From Triplophysa rosa (Eukaryota; Chordata; Actinopteri; Cypriniformes; Nemacheilidae), in the NCBI RefSeq assembly GCF_024868665.1, contig NC_079904.1, forward strand, positions 2,200,769 to 2,264,768: a stretch of DNA of 64,000 bases. The letters are read 5' to 3'. Position 1 is the stretch's first letter. Every line of letters begins with the position of its first letter. A program made the translations under genes and the position numbers. Below the pieces are notes generated by a model, which worked only from the letters and a program-made list of their open reading frames with translations, was not told where the DNA came from and did no database searches. Below are positions 11,764-24,300 of this stretch, in pieces.

Positions 11764-11962
11764 AATACTGTATATCACGTTATCATCTAATAAATTGAAA
11801 GAAGACATAGAGAAGAATAGAAAGAGAGTCAGTTTGAAATGCCTTTATTGTTCAGTTGGTCCCTGTGGTACAGAAATGTTTAGAATGAGAAAAGTGGCAT
11901 TATACTGTCCTGTTCCAGCACTTTGAACTCTTTACATCATTACACATGTGAAAGTGTAGTCC

Positions 11963-12033
<71 letters not shown>
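11963..12033 (+). repeat. Compound GT-GA microsatellite
   Basis: (GT)9 followed by (GA)26. Confidence 0.97.
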
Positions 12034-12035
<2 letters not shown>

Positions 12036-12265
12036 TGAGCATTGTGGGCTTCAGATACTATGTGAATACTAATTGAGCTCTCTTGGCAGGTCAGAGTCCC
12101 TCTCCTCTCGACATTTACCCATCTGCACCACAACACACGTGCACTTACACACTCACACAGCTCCTGTGGATTACCTAGGCCGCAGGACAGAGCCGTTTCT
12201 ATGGAAACATCACAGCATGCCGCATGAGTTAACTATACACCTCTTGTAAAGTCTCCCCTCCAGAA

Positions 12266-12325
<60 letters not shown>

Positions 12326-12338
12326 GTGTGTGCGTGTG
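12266..12338 (+). repeat. GT microsatellite
   Basis: (GT)n with scattered CG interruptions, about 73 bases. Confidence 0.97.
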
Positions 12339-12536
12339 CACGCGTGACTCATGTGATTACTGTATGTGTTAATGAAGGACAAACGCCTCGCTTTACTAAA
12401 GTTTTACAACCGCAACACGTGTGACATAAATGCTGATACAACATGAACATGACAAACACAGTCATGTGGAATACAATGCAATAGATACTATACATGTATA
12501 TATGGTATGGAACAACTTACTAATATGTGACCCTGT

Positions 12537-12903
12537 CTTTGAAAACCCAGCTGAAGTCATGTTTTGTGGTTTACCGTTTTTAGTTTTTTACATAAAATCT
12601 TAAAATTCTACATAATGCAAAGAAAATGTGAAAATATAACTTTGATACCTTTAATATTGACCGATACAGTTTAAGGCCATGTGAAAGATTAAAATCAATG
12701 TTTAGGAATCCAACTCGTGCATTTTTTTGTGCAAAATAATAAATAATGTCCGTAAAATCATTATTTTCAGTATTGGTCATATGAACGACCATTTGAATAC
12801 TGTATTTCAAAATCTATCATTTAGTAATTTACAGCAATAAACACATTACATCTTTTTTACATTGATTTTGGGACTTTAGCCTATATTTCAAAGACATGGT
12901 CAT
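12537..12903. mobile_element. GTGACCC-ended MITE, copy C
   Basis: Starts GTGACCCTGTCTTTGAAAACC and ends ATATTTCAAAGACATGGTCA. The terminal inverted repeats match copies A and B. Non-coding. Confidence 0.65.
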
Positions 12904-13965
12904 ATATGTTGTTGTAATATTAAGCTACCATATAACAGATTACACAAAGTTCAATATTATATAAACACAGATACATTTTAGATGACAGAGATGACTAACA
13001 TGTCCTTTATACTGTATGTGAATTATGCAAAGGTTTGTAACGGCACAATGTTACTGTAGTTATTCATATTAACAAATAGTCAGGCAACAGGTAAAATCAA
13101 GGTTTTACTGCAATAATACACTGAGATCATGTGATGATGACAGTAACGAGAACAGAAATAATGAGATTTAACCCGTGTGTAAACCAAACACTCAAAAGCT
13201 TTACTCTGAGAACATTTTTTTTATTTTTCAGACACATGGTATTTACATTTTCAGGTGTTGACTACTAGTGTTTATCTGAAAATGTGTTAACTTGATCATG
13301 TTTATATGAGATTGGGTGTATAACAGGGTATCTGCCATTGTGTGTGTGTGTGTAGGTTACCATTTGATTGACAGGTGAGCAGAGTCTCACTGCTCTGGGC
13401 TTCATAATCAGCAGCTTTATTCCGAGCACAAAGGATTGTGGGAAGAGAGGGATGAGAGAAGCCGAGAAGTGCAGAATAGTAAAATTCCCGAAGGAGAGGA
13501 GGGGTTGCCTTCTCTTCTTTGTTTATTTCTTTGCTTTCCTTTGAACAGGTTCTCAGTGTGTGTGTTTTCGGGAGTGCAGGTAGTGTGTTTTTGAGTATGT
13601 GCGCTTCTGTGTGTGTTTTTGAAAAGACCGTTGCTCTCATTATGACTGATAGATCAAAAGCGCTATTAATTTCTGATCACGTCTTCCCCGATGCTGTCGC
13701 TCCAGCTGTTCAGTGCTGCTCATAGTGATCTCTGATTGGACAACCTGTTAGTCAGTCAATCGAACTTGGGGGGTGTGTCTTTGTGAAAGGGGCTCTGTGA
13801 TATTTTTGTATATGAGGTGTTTTTACGAAGTTTTGTTTTCTAGGAGTTTTAAAGCACAGTCTTGCTGTTGTCAATTATTATGATTTGTGAAATTGAAACC
13901 TTTCTAAAGTTTCCTAAACCTGCTTGTCTGCGAATGCACTCGAGTTTAAAGACGTATTAAAGAGA
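12904..13965. other. No gene seen
   Basis: AT-rich in its left half. The right half (13370-13730) is of mixed composition with CAGCAGCTTTATTCCG and GATGCTGTCGCTCCAGC segments but no protein-like frame. Confidence 0.3.
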
Positions 13966-14166
13966 CAGTTCACACAGAAATGAAGATTATTTCATAATGT
14001 ACTCAACCTCATGTTGTTCCAAACCTGTATGAGTTTCTTTCTTCTGCGGAACAACACTGAACCCCATTGACTTTCATTGTATGAACACAAAACCACTGAG
14101 ACATTTCTCAAATTATCTTGTTTTGTGTTCCACAGAGAAAAGTCTTGAACCACATGGGTGTGAATA
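13966..14166 (+). mobile_element. AGTTCACCC-type MITE, truncated copy
   Basis: TTAAAGAGACAGTTCACAC then ATGTTGTTCCAAACCTGTAT and GTTTTGTGTTCCACAGA; diverged from the copy at 8282 and lacking a clear right end. Confidence 0.65.
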
Positions 14167-15178
14167 AATTGTTCTTATTATGCACTTTTATGATCATTTT
14201 GTTTGCAAGAAAACATGTGCTAAATGGCTTAATGTAAAATAAAGTCATTTTGTGTGTTAGCACTTGACTTATTGAGTTGATGTTACTCAAACTTTTTGTC
14301 CTCTTCAGGCTGAAATGTGCAGCGAGGTTTTCCCGTGAAGGTTTTATTTAAAACGACGTTTCTCAGAACCGCTGCTAAAACTCATTTTCTTGAGCTGCGG
14401 GAAGTCAATAGCTTCACTTCTCGTTATTTTCTGGCCATTCCTTTCTCTCTTTCATGGATTTCATCTTTGTACGTTCGGAGCGTTCCTCGTCTGTTTATCC
14501 GTCTTGTCTGCGGGTCTCTCCTTCCATTGCTGGCCACGTGTTTCTATAAAGATTTCACAATCAGAACAGTTTTCAGTGATTGCTGTTCATAAACAACCAT
14601 AAAAAACATAAAGCCGACCTCACCGTGAGCATCATCAACAGAAACATCATATCCGGCGTAACGTTAAGTTTTGGTTTTAGAGTCATCGAACTTGCTCATT
14701 CTAACGTTGTCCTGCTCGGGAGATTGGTATTTACAAATATGACAATATCCCATCATCCCTTTCAGTCTGTCTCTCTCTGTTCTGGTGTTGTCTCTGAGTT
14801 TTCTTGCGCTGTAGTGTTTAAGTGATTTCCTCGTGTTTGGCTCCTGGTTAAGCTCATATCCATAAACAAAACGAGCTCGTTTAACAGATTACAAAGGAAT
14901 TACACGATCAAAGAGTAAAAGTCAGCGTGTATAAGAGAGTGGGTGAGAGAGAGTGTGAGTGAGACAGAGATTGTGAGACAGTAAGAGAGAGAGATACACC
15001 TCTTGCCCTGCTCGATCTGATATCGGAATCCATTTTGTGCTGAATGAACGTAACGGCTAATCCCACCCTCTGGTACAGGCCTGAGGGTCTCTGACAGTCA
15101 CACACACTGCAGACAAACTCTGGATGTACGTACACACACATATGCGTTCAAAGATGGGTACACATGAATACTGACTGA
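14167..15178. other. No gene seen
   Basis: Mixed composition. Contains an AP-2-type site GCCTGAGGG at 15079-15087 but no coding signal. The GTGAGAGAGAG stretch at 14935-14995 is a degenerate purine repeat. Confidence 0.3.
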
Positions 15179-15186
15179 CTCCAAAT

Positions 15187-16288
15187 CAGGGGCGTTGCTA
15201 GACCTGAAGCTCTACCAGGGCTCACTTTTTTCTTCAAAACTTTCTGTGCGCAAAACGTATGCAACACAGTGCACTATTCAAACTTCACTTGCTTAAACCA
15301 CTATTTCTGCAGTGCAACAATACTGGGGAAGGTAAACATTTATTATTTAAAAAATAGGCCTATGTAAGTATCTTCAACATACTTCACATAAACTTCATTT
15401 ACATGTTTGCATGCACTGTATGGAACTAATAAAAACAGAAAGATTTTTTTCTTGCACATCTGCATTCCTTACACAATGATAACAATGAATAATTACATCT
15501 TTCCAAGAATGTACAATTACAATATTTCAAGAAACCAGTCTTTTAATGGCTCCAACTAATATAAAGAACTTTTTTTTTAAATATATATTTTCTGGTTCCA
15601 CAGCCAAGGCCAAACAAAGTTGGTTCACTAATGTCCTAAACTCAAGCTATAGCAAATTGAATGAAAGTACCGAGCACAGGGGTTTGTCTAAGCAACAATG
15701 CAATTTTCAAGACTTGACAAAGGTTTCCCTGAGACATTTTCCTCTGTATCTGAGACCTGACTGGCTGCAGTAGTGCGTTTATCAAGTCTTACCTCCCTCA
15801 ACTCATCATCTCCTTTCTGCTTCCATTTTCCTGCGTTGCGCAAACTAATTCTGATGTCCATCTACAGGGGCTATTAATGAACCAGTCATAATATGATCGA
15901 TATTATTTAGAAACTTACTTTAGTTTCATGTTTTCATAGCCTACCTCAGTCGCGTGTCGTCACCCTTGCGCGCCTGCGTGCGCACTGCGCAGCCGCGTGC
16001 AGTTGTTGCAAGGAAACACACAGACGTGCGCGGACATGGATTTCTGCGCGAAAGTACGGCACGAGTTTGTGTTTTCGGACCGTTAAAATGCTCGACTCCG
16101 TCACTTTTACAAGCGTGAATTAGGTTACGTTTTAGATCCGTTTTTTGCCGCTATTATCAATGTAAGTGACTACATTCTTAAAACTTAAATTTGAAATTTA
16201 TACTGGGGCACAGCAGATTTATACTGGGGCACAGCAGATTTATACTGGGGCACAGTATAAAAGTAAAAGGGGTCTAGTGACGCCCCTG
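15187..16288. mobile_element. Non-autonomous hAT-type DNA transposon (1.1 kb)
   Basis: Ends CAGGGGCGTTGCTAGAC and GTCTAGTGACGCCCCTG are imperfect inverted repeats (15 of 17). They are flanked by a perfect 8-bp target duplication CTCCAAAT at 15179-15186 and 16289-16296. Eight-base duplications and CAGGGGCG ends are hAT hallmarks. No transposase is recognisable. Contains a 21-bp tandem repeat near its right end. Confidence 0.88.
16196..16255 (+). repeat. 21-bp tandem repeat inside the hAT element
   Basis: Two full copies and one partial copy of ATTTATACTGGGGCACAGCAG, identical over their shared length. Confidence 0.9.
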
Positions 16289-16403
16289 CTCCAAATGTTA
16301 TTATAGTGTATTTGTGTGTGTGGGAAAGGTTGTGTATACACAACACATAAATCAAGTTCTAAAATGTCTATGATTGTCAAATATTCACATATTTAAAAAA
16401 GTG

Positions 16404-16560
16404 CTAGGAATGGTTCTTAACAGTGATGTCATGTAAGTGATGCCATTTTCGGTTCACCAAAGAAGCACTTAAAGGTTCTTATTCAAGTCTAAAGAACCTT
16501 TTTCCACAACAAAGACGTTTTGTGAAACAGAACATTTTGTTAAGGAACCATGGCTCCGGG
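16404..16560 (+). repeat. Dispersed repeat with AAGAACCTTTTT motif
   Basis: GGTTCACCAAAGAAGCACTTA, TCTAAAGAACCTTTTTCC and TTTTGTGAAACAGAACATTTT resemble a GAACCTTT-rich repeat frequent in fish. Similar words recur at 16960-17105. Boundaries uncertain. Confidence 0.4.
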
Positions 16561-17110
16561 TGTGTGTGTTCACGACTTGCTGTGCGTGTGTTCACTACTC
16601 TCTGGAAGGGTTAAATGCAGAGGTCACATTTCGGGTATGAGTCACCTACTTGACAAATAGGTCACTTTCACATTCAGCTAAAAATGGTTCATCTGTGGCA
16701 TTGTGATGCATCCTTTATTTTTCACGAGTTTGTTGTTGTTGAACTGGTTTACGATGATTCAGATGGTTTGCGCTCATTTTAAATGGGTTTTAAACTAGTA
16801 AAAACTTTCAGGCAACTTTAACAAATCCCTCAGTGGTTCCTCTCTTTAATGATGCGGTCATCTGAGAATCTACAAATATTGGTAGTTTGGCCGTTCTGTC
16901 ATGACTATACACAAAATAAAGGCAGTGATGCTATAGAATTACAATTTGTGCTTTACTAAAGAACCTTTTAGTCAAACTTTTTTTAAAGAATCATGTTTTC
17001 CTGTTTTTTTATCTGTTTTTTCCACTAAACACTAAAAATGATGTGAATGGTTTGTTTTGGAACCATATAATTTAAGAGCCTTTTTGAACTCTTTGTTTTT
17101 AGTGTAGCTG

Positions 17111-20100
17111 TAAAAGTCCTCCTAAACCTCATCTTTAACTTGTTTTAATGTTGTTGTAAACCATAAACTAGCTGTTTAACTAATGTGTGATCTATGTGTG
17201 ATCTAATGACAGCTAATCTAGACATGGGTAAAACTGTATTCATTCAGATCTGGATTTTTTATGGTTTAGAAGGAAATTGCAAGTCAAGTCTTTCTCTGGC
17301 ATGCTTATTAGATGTGAAAAGTTAATTACATTTAAGACAGGTTTTCCTCACTGGTAAATATAATGAAGTATTGATCCATAACCTTGTGTAAAATTGGCTT
17401 TAATCTGACTTTTGATGGTCCACTCCTCAAGATGTCCCATTCAGACTGGGTAAATTCTGACATGTTGTAGTGATGCCGGTTTGATACATTAGTTGGATTT
17501 GAGATCAATTTTGTTTAATGTAGACAGAAGCGCTGGTGGAATGATGCGAATGCGTTACGTTTCTTTCAAACTGGACTGAGAAGTGCGTCTAGAAGTTTGT
17601 GAGTTCACCTGACCGTAACGCTCAGTGTGTAACGGGCCTTTGACTCGGAAATAATGAACAAATGAGACGGAAACAAATGACGACAGAAGTTAAACACTCT
17701 GCCATATAGCATATGCTCGTTTTTTTTTAGAAATGTTTAATTTGTTCAAAAATATTTTTTTCCGTAATATAAACAGAATAGGCACACTTTGACCTATGAT
17801 TAACATTTAACATATTTGTACAACTCATATAATTTTAGCTGGGACGAGAGAACAACTTGGAGAATTTTTGTGTGTTTGCGTAGTGTGCGTGTGCGCGTTT
17901 AAACCCTGCCGTTATTTTGGCAGATTGCTCATTTCGTTAACGTTCATTTTTTTGTGCATCTGGCACGTGTCTGGGTTGAAATTAATTTTTAAGATTCAGT
18001 TCTGTTCACTCAAGGAAATATAACACACGGCCGGTCAGTGGTGCTCATTTATTGAGTAATTAGTCTTTTACTTTGACATTTGGCATTTTTAGACATTGGC
18101 ATTTGATAGATATATGCATACATATTTATTAGGTATTTATTGCAATATGATTCCATTGTATAAAACTGTCCTGTAAAGTGTACATTATTGGTATATATTT
18201 GTCAAAACTGTGTCAAATTAATCACATACAGTGATCAGTTCTGCCGAACCTTTTAACGCCAAATAAAATTAATTTATATATTTTTAATAATTAATTTAGC
18301 GCACATCATTAAATACACCACGCGCTGAAACTGACGCTGCGCCCCTCCCCCTCCACATCTATTAGCATATAAAACTCTGTGTGCGCGCTAAATGTAGGTC
18401 ACATCGATGAGGACTGCGCATACTTTGTCATTATAATGATCTGGTAAACACCTTATTCCGTGTTTTGCAGACTGGAGAGCCGTTACTAAACTGACGCCGA
18501 GGCCATATTGAGCGCCACAACCACTTCATTAACTATTTTCATTGGGTGGCTCATCAAAAGACAAACTCAACAATAGCATAATGACTTCTGTAAAGTGCAC
18601 AAAGCGTTAACTGTTCATGAAACTGTTGATTTGCATCATCATCGTTTCTGTAATACCTTCAGTGATTTATGATGGTGTTACATCATCACCGGTGGCATTA
18701 ACTTGCTCTGATATAAAATTTTGGATGTCTGACATTGTCATTTTATACGACCAATGACTGTTTTGTATTTAAGGTTGGTAAACAAATATAATTAAATCTT
18801 CACACATTAGTTTCTATATTCACAAATTGACTTTAAAGTTGGACAAGTTAATGCGCATGTCACACAGAGTGCTTTAAAATCGTAATGGAAAATTGTCTTA
18901 ATCTTTCAACTTTGATGTATTGGCTAAAGATGATCTTGGAACTTTTCGTGAGATCTTGTCCGTTTTTTCAGAGTCGCCATAAATTGGCCTTAATCTTAAT
19001 CCCTGCGGTTATTATGGTCGCTACAGTTCTGAGTTGGTGACAGCTGCCATTCAGTTTGCGACGCTTTTAATCCAACGTTAAATCAATTACAGCCAGCTCT
19101 GGGCCAAACTGTACCAGGACAGACACCTCCTCTAAAGTTTCATATTGCATCTGTTATTTTTATTTTTCATTTTCTATAGATTGCTGTCAGATTTATTCTG
19201 CGGAACCATCTCGAGGAATATCCAGACCGAACAGATGGACTCGATCCGTGACCAGTACAGCGTGCATATGTGCGTCCGCTGCTGTGCGCGTTAAACCCCA
19301 TTAAGACCCGTCTACAGTGCAACTGGTGCCTCGCTCAATCCCGCGAGCTCTCGCAGACTACACAAACGCAAATTTCTAATCCCTCACGTGAGAGGACGGG
19401 TACTCTCGCGCTCCCTTGGAGGCCTTATATTATAAAACCGTGTTATTTCACAAGAGCCTCCCATATTATTTTCACATGGAGAGCATTAAATGTCTACTTT
19501 CAACTGATTGTAATCCCGTCTCATCACTCAGCATTCAATTTATGAGTCGTTGTTGGGAATTATATTTAAATGAATATTATGTGACAGTATTTTATTTGTT
19601 TTGCCTTAGGAAATATAGGCCTGCCTGCTCAATATGTCTATAAATCATATTAGCCGTTTCAGGTCGCCCATCAAACGAAACTTAAAGGAGGCTTCCCTTA
19701 TCTCACGTTGTTTTCCGTGTGAAACATTTATGAAGCGGAATACGTCAGTATATGTGTATGTTTGCGAGTGGATCCTCCCTTCTCGAGACACACCGGGTGC
19801 TCGAGGCGTCTCCGTCCGCCTTTCTCAGGCACGAGGGCGCGAGCCCGCGGTGATGGCAGTAATTTGGGTTAAATAAGGGTAGCATACGCTTTAAAACACT
19901 TAAAAACTGCCAAACCTCTCACATACTCAAAACCAGACTCGAGCATTTTGCTGCTGGGGAGGGAGGAGACATTCAGAAACACTGAACAAGGTGAATGGCG
20001 GGGAGTGTTTTAACACACACACACATGCACAACTGCACAAAATCGTCCTCTTTAACTGCTTGTTCAACTTCATTATCTGATTTATTTGGCTCGAAAAATA

Positions 20101-21298
20101 AAAGGTCAGTTCAGATGGAAATCCTTTCGTATTTGGTAACTGCAGGCTGTGAGTGAGATAGGTGTCCGTATTCCATGCACCTGTGAGGCTTATGAAGCGT
20201 AAATTTGACCGACAGGCTGTTTTGATCAATGACCCCCCCACGCGTGCTTCACTCATTCTTAACACGCAAAAAAAAACAGCAATACTGTCAATGTGCAGAT
20301 ACATAACTGGTGCGATTACTGTTTAAAACAAAAACTATTAATATATATAGTCAACGAGGTGGATTGCCTGGTAATAGATTTAACTGATTCAGAAACGACC
20401 ACACAGCCAGGATATGGTCGAAAGATTTACCAAACTATATTCAAAATATTAAGACTAAAAATAAAAAACTTATTTTAAAATTACACAACAAACGAATAGT
20501 CATTTTTATATTCAAAAGCATTCAAACGTATTTAAATAATTTGTACTTTATTTTTTCCATAGTTTTGTTTAAGCAGCATTCTGTATCAAAACATTCGATT
20601 CAATGAAAAGATTTGCATCTTGTTGTTTTAACTAATGAAAAGTTGCATGAAATGTTCATTTAGAGGTGGTATTTAAACAGTATTTATAATCGTTATTATT
20701 ATTATTATTTTGTTTCATACAGTTTCTAATTCAATAAAATAAAACGGATCATATTAAAAGCAAATCGAATAATGCAACAGAATGTTTAATCGTGCAGTAT
20801 ACATTACGACGACACAATAAATCGAGTTAAACTTACGTGTCGTTGGAAAAATATCCAAAAAGCAGGTAAATGGTAAAGCCGCGAGGAAAACGGAGACAAA
20901 TAAAACTGGCCGTGCTAAGAAACACAAACGACCTTAAAGAAATGTCCACAAAAATCATCAAAAATGTTGAAAGCGCACTTGGTTCCTTATTAGGCGAAGA
21001 TACAATATTTATTCCGTGTCTCCAGGGATGAGGCTGCTCTCTCTATTGTCCTCCCTTTCCTCAATGCTGATGCTTAATTTTCAAAACTTCTATATTACCA
21101 AGGGACCTACGACATCAGCCGGAGAAATACCCAGCAAGTACAAAATCCGAGCCAGGGAGCGCTTTGTGCAGAGGGGAGGCATTTCAGCCGCTTTTACCGA
21201 CTGCGCAAGGCGACACATTTCATTTTCACGCGCTATTTTGGGGATTTTTCTTTCATTCGTCAGGCAGCGCGAGGAAACCGGGTTATTGGATCGCGAGA
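17111..21298. promoter_or_regulatory. Repeat-poor 5' flank of tfap2d
   Basis: Over 4 kb without a recognisable mobile element, ending at the start codon. The stretch 18880-19400 is non-repetitive and of mixed composition (TAATCTTAATCCCTGCGG, CAGCTGCCATTCAG, CCCATTAAGACC). 18360 holds CATATAAAAC in a GC-poor setting, and 20980-21298 is the likely 5' UTR and proximal promoter. The start site of transcription cannot be placed. Confidence 0.4.
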
Positions 21299-21337
21299 AT
21301 GTCAGCCACATTTCCGGGACTGGTGCACGATGCGGAG
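21299..21337 (+). CDS. tfap2d: tfap2d coding exon 1
   Basis: Encodes residues 1-13 ([13 protein letters not shown]). The donor GT is at 21338-21339 and the intron is phase 0. The ATG lies in a fair Kozak context (A at -3). The upstream untranslated part cannot be delimited because no TATA box stands at a convincing distance. Confidence 0.93.
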
Positions 21338-24300
21338 GTATTTTAAATTAATTTATTACCCGACATAAAACACATTTTTAAATTGAGTTTAGCGTGGCAG
21401 CACATTGGGGAGAATTACGATCGTTTGGAATAGCAGAATTATTGTCACTTGTTACTGCAGCGGCTGAGATAAATATAACGCGTTGGTTGTTCAGTCCGTT
21501 CAGTTTTGTTGAAAATATCTTTTACTGTTTGGGCTTGTTGTGGCACATCGAGTGATTTCTTTATTTTTTGTCCATACAATATAATTACAGTTAGCCTCAA
21601 CCTCGTGTCTCGTGCTTACCTGCAGCCAAACGGGCGTTCAGTGTTGGGACAAAAAGCTTTTATTAGGTTTTGCACAGATGCATTAAGAATATAGTTAAAT
21701 AACACACTCAATGGCAAATGATAGACAAGTGAGGGAGGAAAAAACGCGGTGAGCTCGTGTAGCAGTTTGCAGTGTGTTTCACGCACTCCCTCCCAGGCAC
21801 GGAGAGATGACATCGCCGTCAGGTACTTTTCTAAAAGACACTTTGAGCTGCTGTGTGTGTTTGTGTGTTTGGGGAAGGCTCGAGTTTCCGCCGCGTGAGA
21901 AGTGCGCGCGGATCGCTGCGAGCGCGTGTAAATGACATCCCTCATATTTTCCTCTTTTTTCCCCGCACAGATACGTCACGACGGATCAAACAGCTACCGT
22001 TTGATGCAACTCGGATGCTTGGAATCTGTGGCCAACTCATCTGTCGCTTACTCGTCGTCGTCTCCGCTCACGTACCCAGCTACCGGAACCGATTTTGCCT
22101 CAACGTATTTTCCCACGAACCACCAGTACACGCCCTTGCACCACCAGTCTTTCCACTACGAGTTCCAGCACAGCCACCCGGCCGTGAACCCGGACGCGTA
22201 CTCGTTAAACTCTCTCCATCACTCGCAGCAGTATTACCAGCAGCTCCATCACGGCGAACCGGCGGACTTCATCAACCTTCACAACGCGCGGGCGCTCAAG
22301 TCCTCCTGTCTGGACGAGCAGCGACGGGAACTGGGCTGCCTGGACGCGTACCGCAGGCATGACCTGTCAATCATGAGCCACGGCTCTCAGTACGGCATGC
22401 ACCCTGAGCAAAGACTGCTGCCCGGGGCGGGTCTGGGGCTGCCGCCACCGGGGGCCGATGACCTACAGGTACACATCTCCACCGTACAAGCACAAACACG
22501 CACACTTGACGTGCAGCTCGACACCTTCGGTGATGTAGGATAGCCACTTTCACTGTGTGAACGGGAAAAATCATGGCCTGAGGGCTTAAACAAATTAAGA
22601 GATTGAAACGAAAAACTAGAGGCTAAAAACACGCTGGCCTGCACATAACGCAAAAACAATAATTTATTCCAATTTCTATTTTTTTTAATAACATACTATA
22701 TTAGAAAACGTTTGCAGGCAGCACATCCAAGTTCATTTCACTGGCAGATTTTACATTTTTAATATAGTGAATATTGAGAAGTTTGTATTCGCGTGCGCGT
22801 ATGTCGGGCCTCACGGCTGTAAAGCCGCTGTTTCTTTTTCCTCCGTTAAAAGGCGGATTAACGGCTTGAAAAGTGCGAACAAAAGGCAAATCCTCCGCAG
22901 TAGAGCACCGTAGTTTATCCAATTTAAGACTTAATGTCAATCAACTGGTTATTTATGCACAGACATCTGATACAGCTCAAGTTTAACTGGTGAGTCAAAA
23001 TATGTTAAGATGAAAATAATGATATTTATACATTCCTTTCATAAAACGCGGCGCGGGGCCACTCCAGTGCACAACAAAAGATTAAGGTATAAAATAAAAT
23101 ATATTTGAAAACAAATGTAGTTTTTTGGTGACATTTTGGAAATTTAGTTTATTGCACAAAAATAAATGTAAAAATAACTATTTAAAATTAAATGAATATT
23201 TTAATAAACAAAACCATCTTAAATCCATTTACACAATTAAAATATATTTAAATGGCCTATAAAAAGTATTAGGCCTACATATGAATAAAAATATAATTTA
23301 GTTAACAAAACTAATATCAACCAAAAAATAACATTTGTTGCATAATTAATTTTGGCTTGTTCATGTTAACATTGGCTGGGCCTATTCCATTTATTAGATC
23401 GAGACATCGACGTGCATGCAATATTAATAACAGCCTTTCGTTTCAGTTCATTTTTGTGTACTAAATGCAATAGTTTTTTTTCTGAAAACACTTACACAAA
23501 TTCTATACAAATTGTAACACTGATGTTTTATCACTTATGCAATATTGCAAAATATGTGTATACATATATTTGAAAATAGTAAGTTTTCATAGACAGTCAC
23601 TAGAAGTGTATTTGTAAAGATTTAGTTTATACTTAAAATCGTAGACGTGTTGGTATTGCTGTCGCGTGCTGAGGAACAGTCTGCACACGCACACACAAAA
23701 AGGCTCACAGGAGAACAGACACAAAAACACAGAAAGAAACGCATACGTGCCGTGAAAAGGTTTTGGACCTTTCTTTGGTGCTGAATGAAACCGTGGGCTC
23801 GGTGAGGGCCGTGGAACAGATGCGGGCAGTCTCGTGCGCACAGGCGCATCTTTCAGCCGCTAAACAGATTTGGCACGCGTAACAATGGAAGCTGCCGCAC
23901 CTTTAACACACGCACGCGTAATTTATGCCTGATCCGACGGGTTTGTATATTGATTTTATAATCACTTTAACTGCGGGGAAAAAGAAAAATAGAGCTGGAG
24001 TGTGTTAAAAGGTTACAAGAGCGCGCCAGTATGGTGTCCATGGATGTGAGCGTGTGTGCATCACGGTCTTTGTGTGTGTGTATGTGAATGTGTGTGTGTG
24101 CTTTTTGTGAGTGATTCTGGCCTCCAGACTGGTCGTGGCTTGTGAGAAGGATTAACTCTTTTCTTTTGATACAATTCGGTGTTCCTTCGGCTGATGACAT
24201 CACTGATAAACGAGAGTAAAATAATAATCTGTTGGTTTGACATCATAATGTAACAGGTCCCGTTAACTCAGGACTTTATTCGTTTACATCAAGGCACATG

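Noticed and set aside
16196..16255. CRISPR-like direct repeats
   Set aside because: Contiguous 21-bp tandem copies without spacers, inside a DNA transposon in a vertebrate genome.
21853..22362. 169-codon frame overlapping tfap2d exon 2
   Set aside because: Out of frame with the clear AP-2 delta sequence of the same exon; GC-rich shadow.
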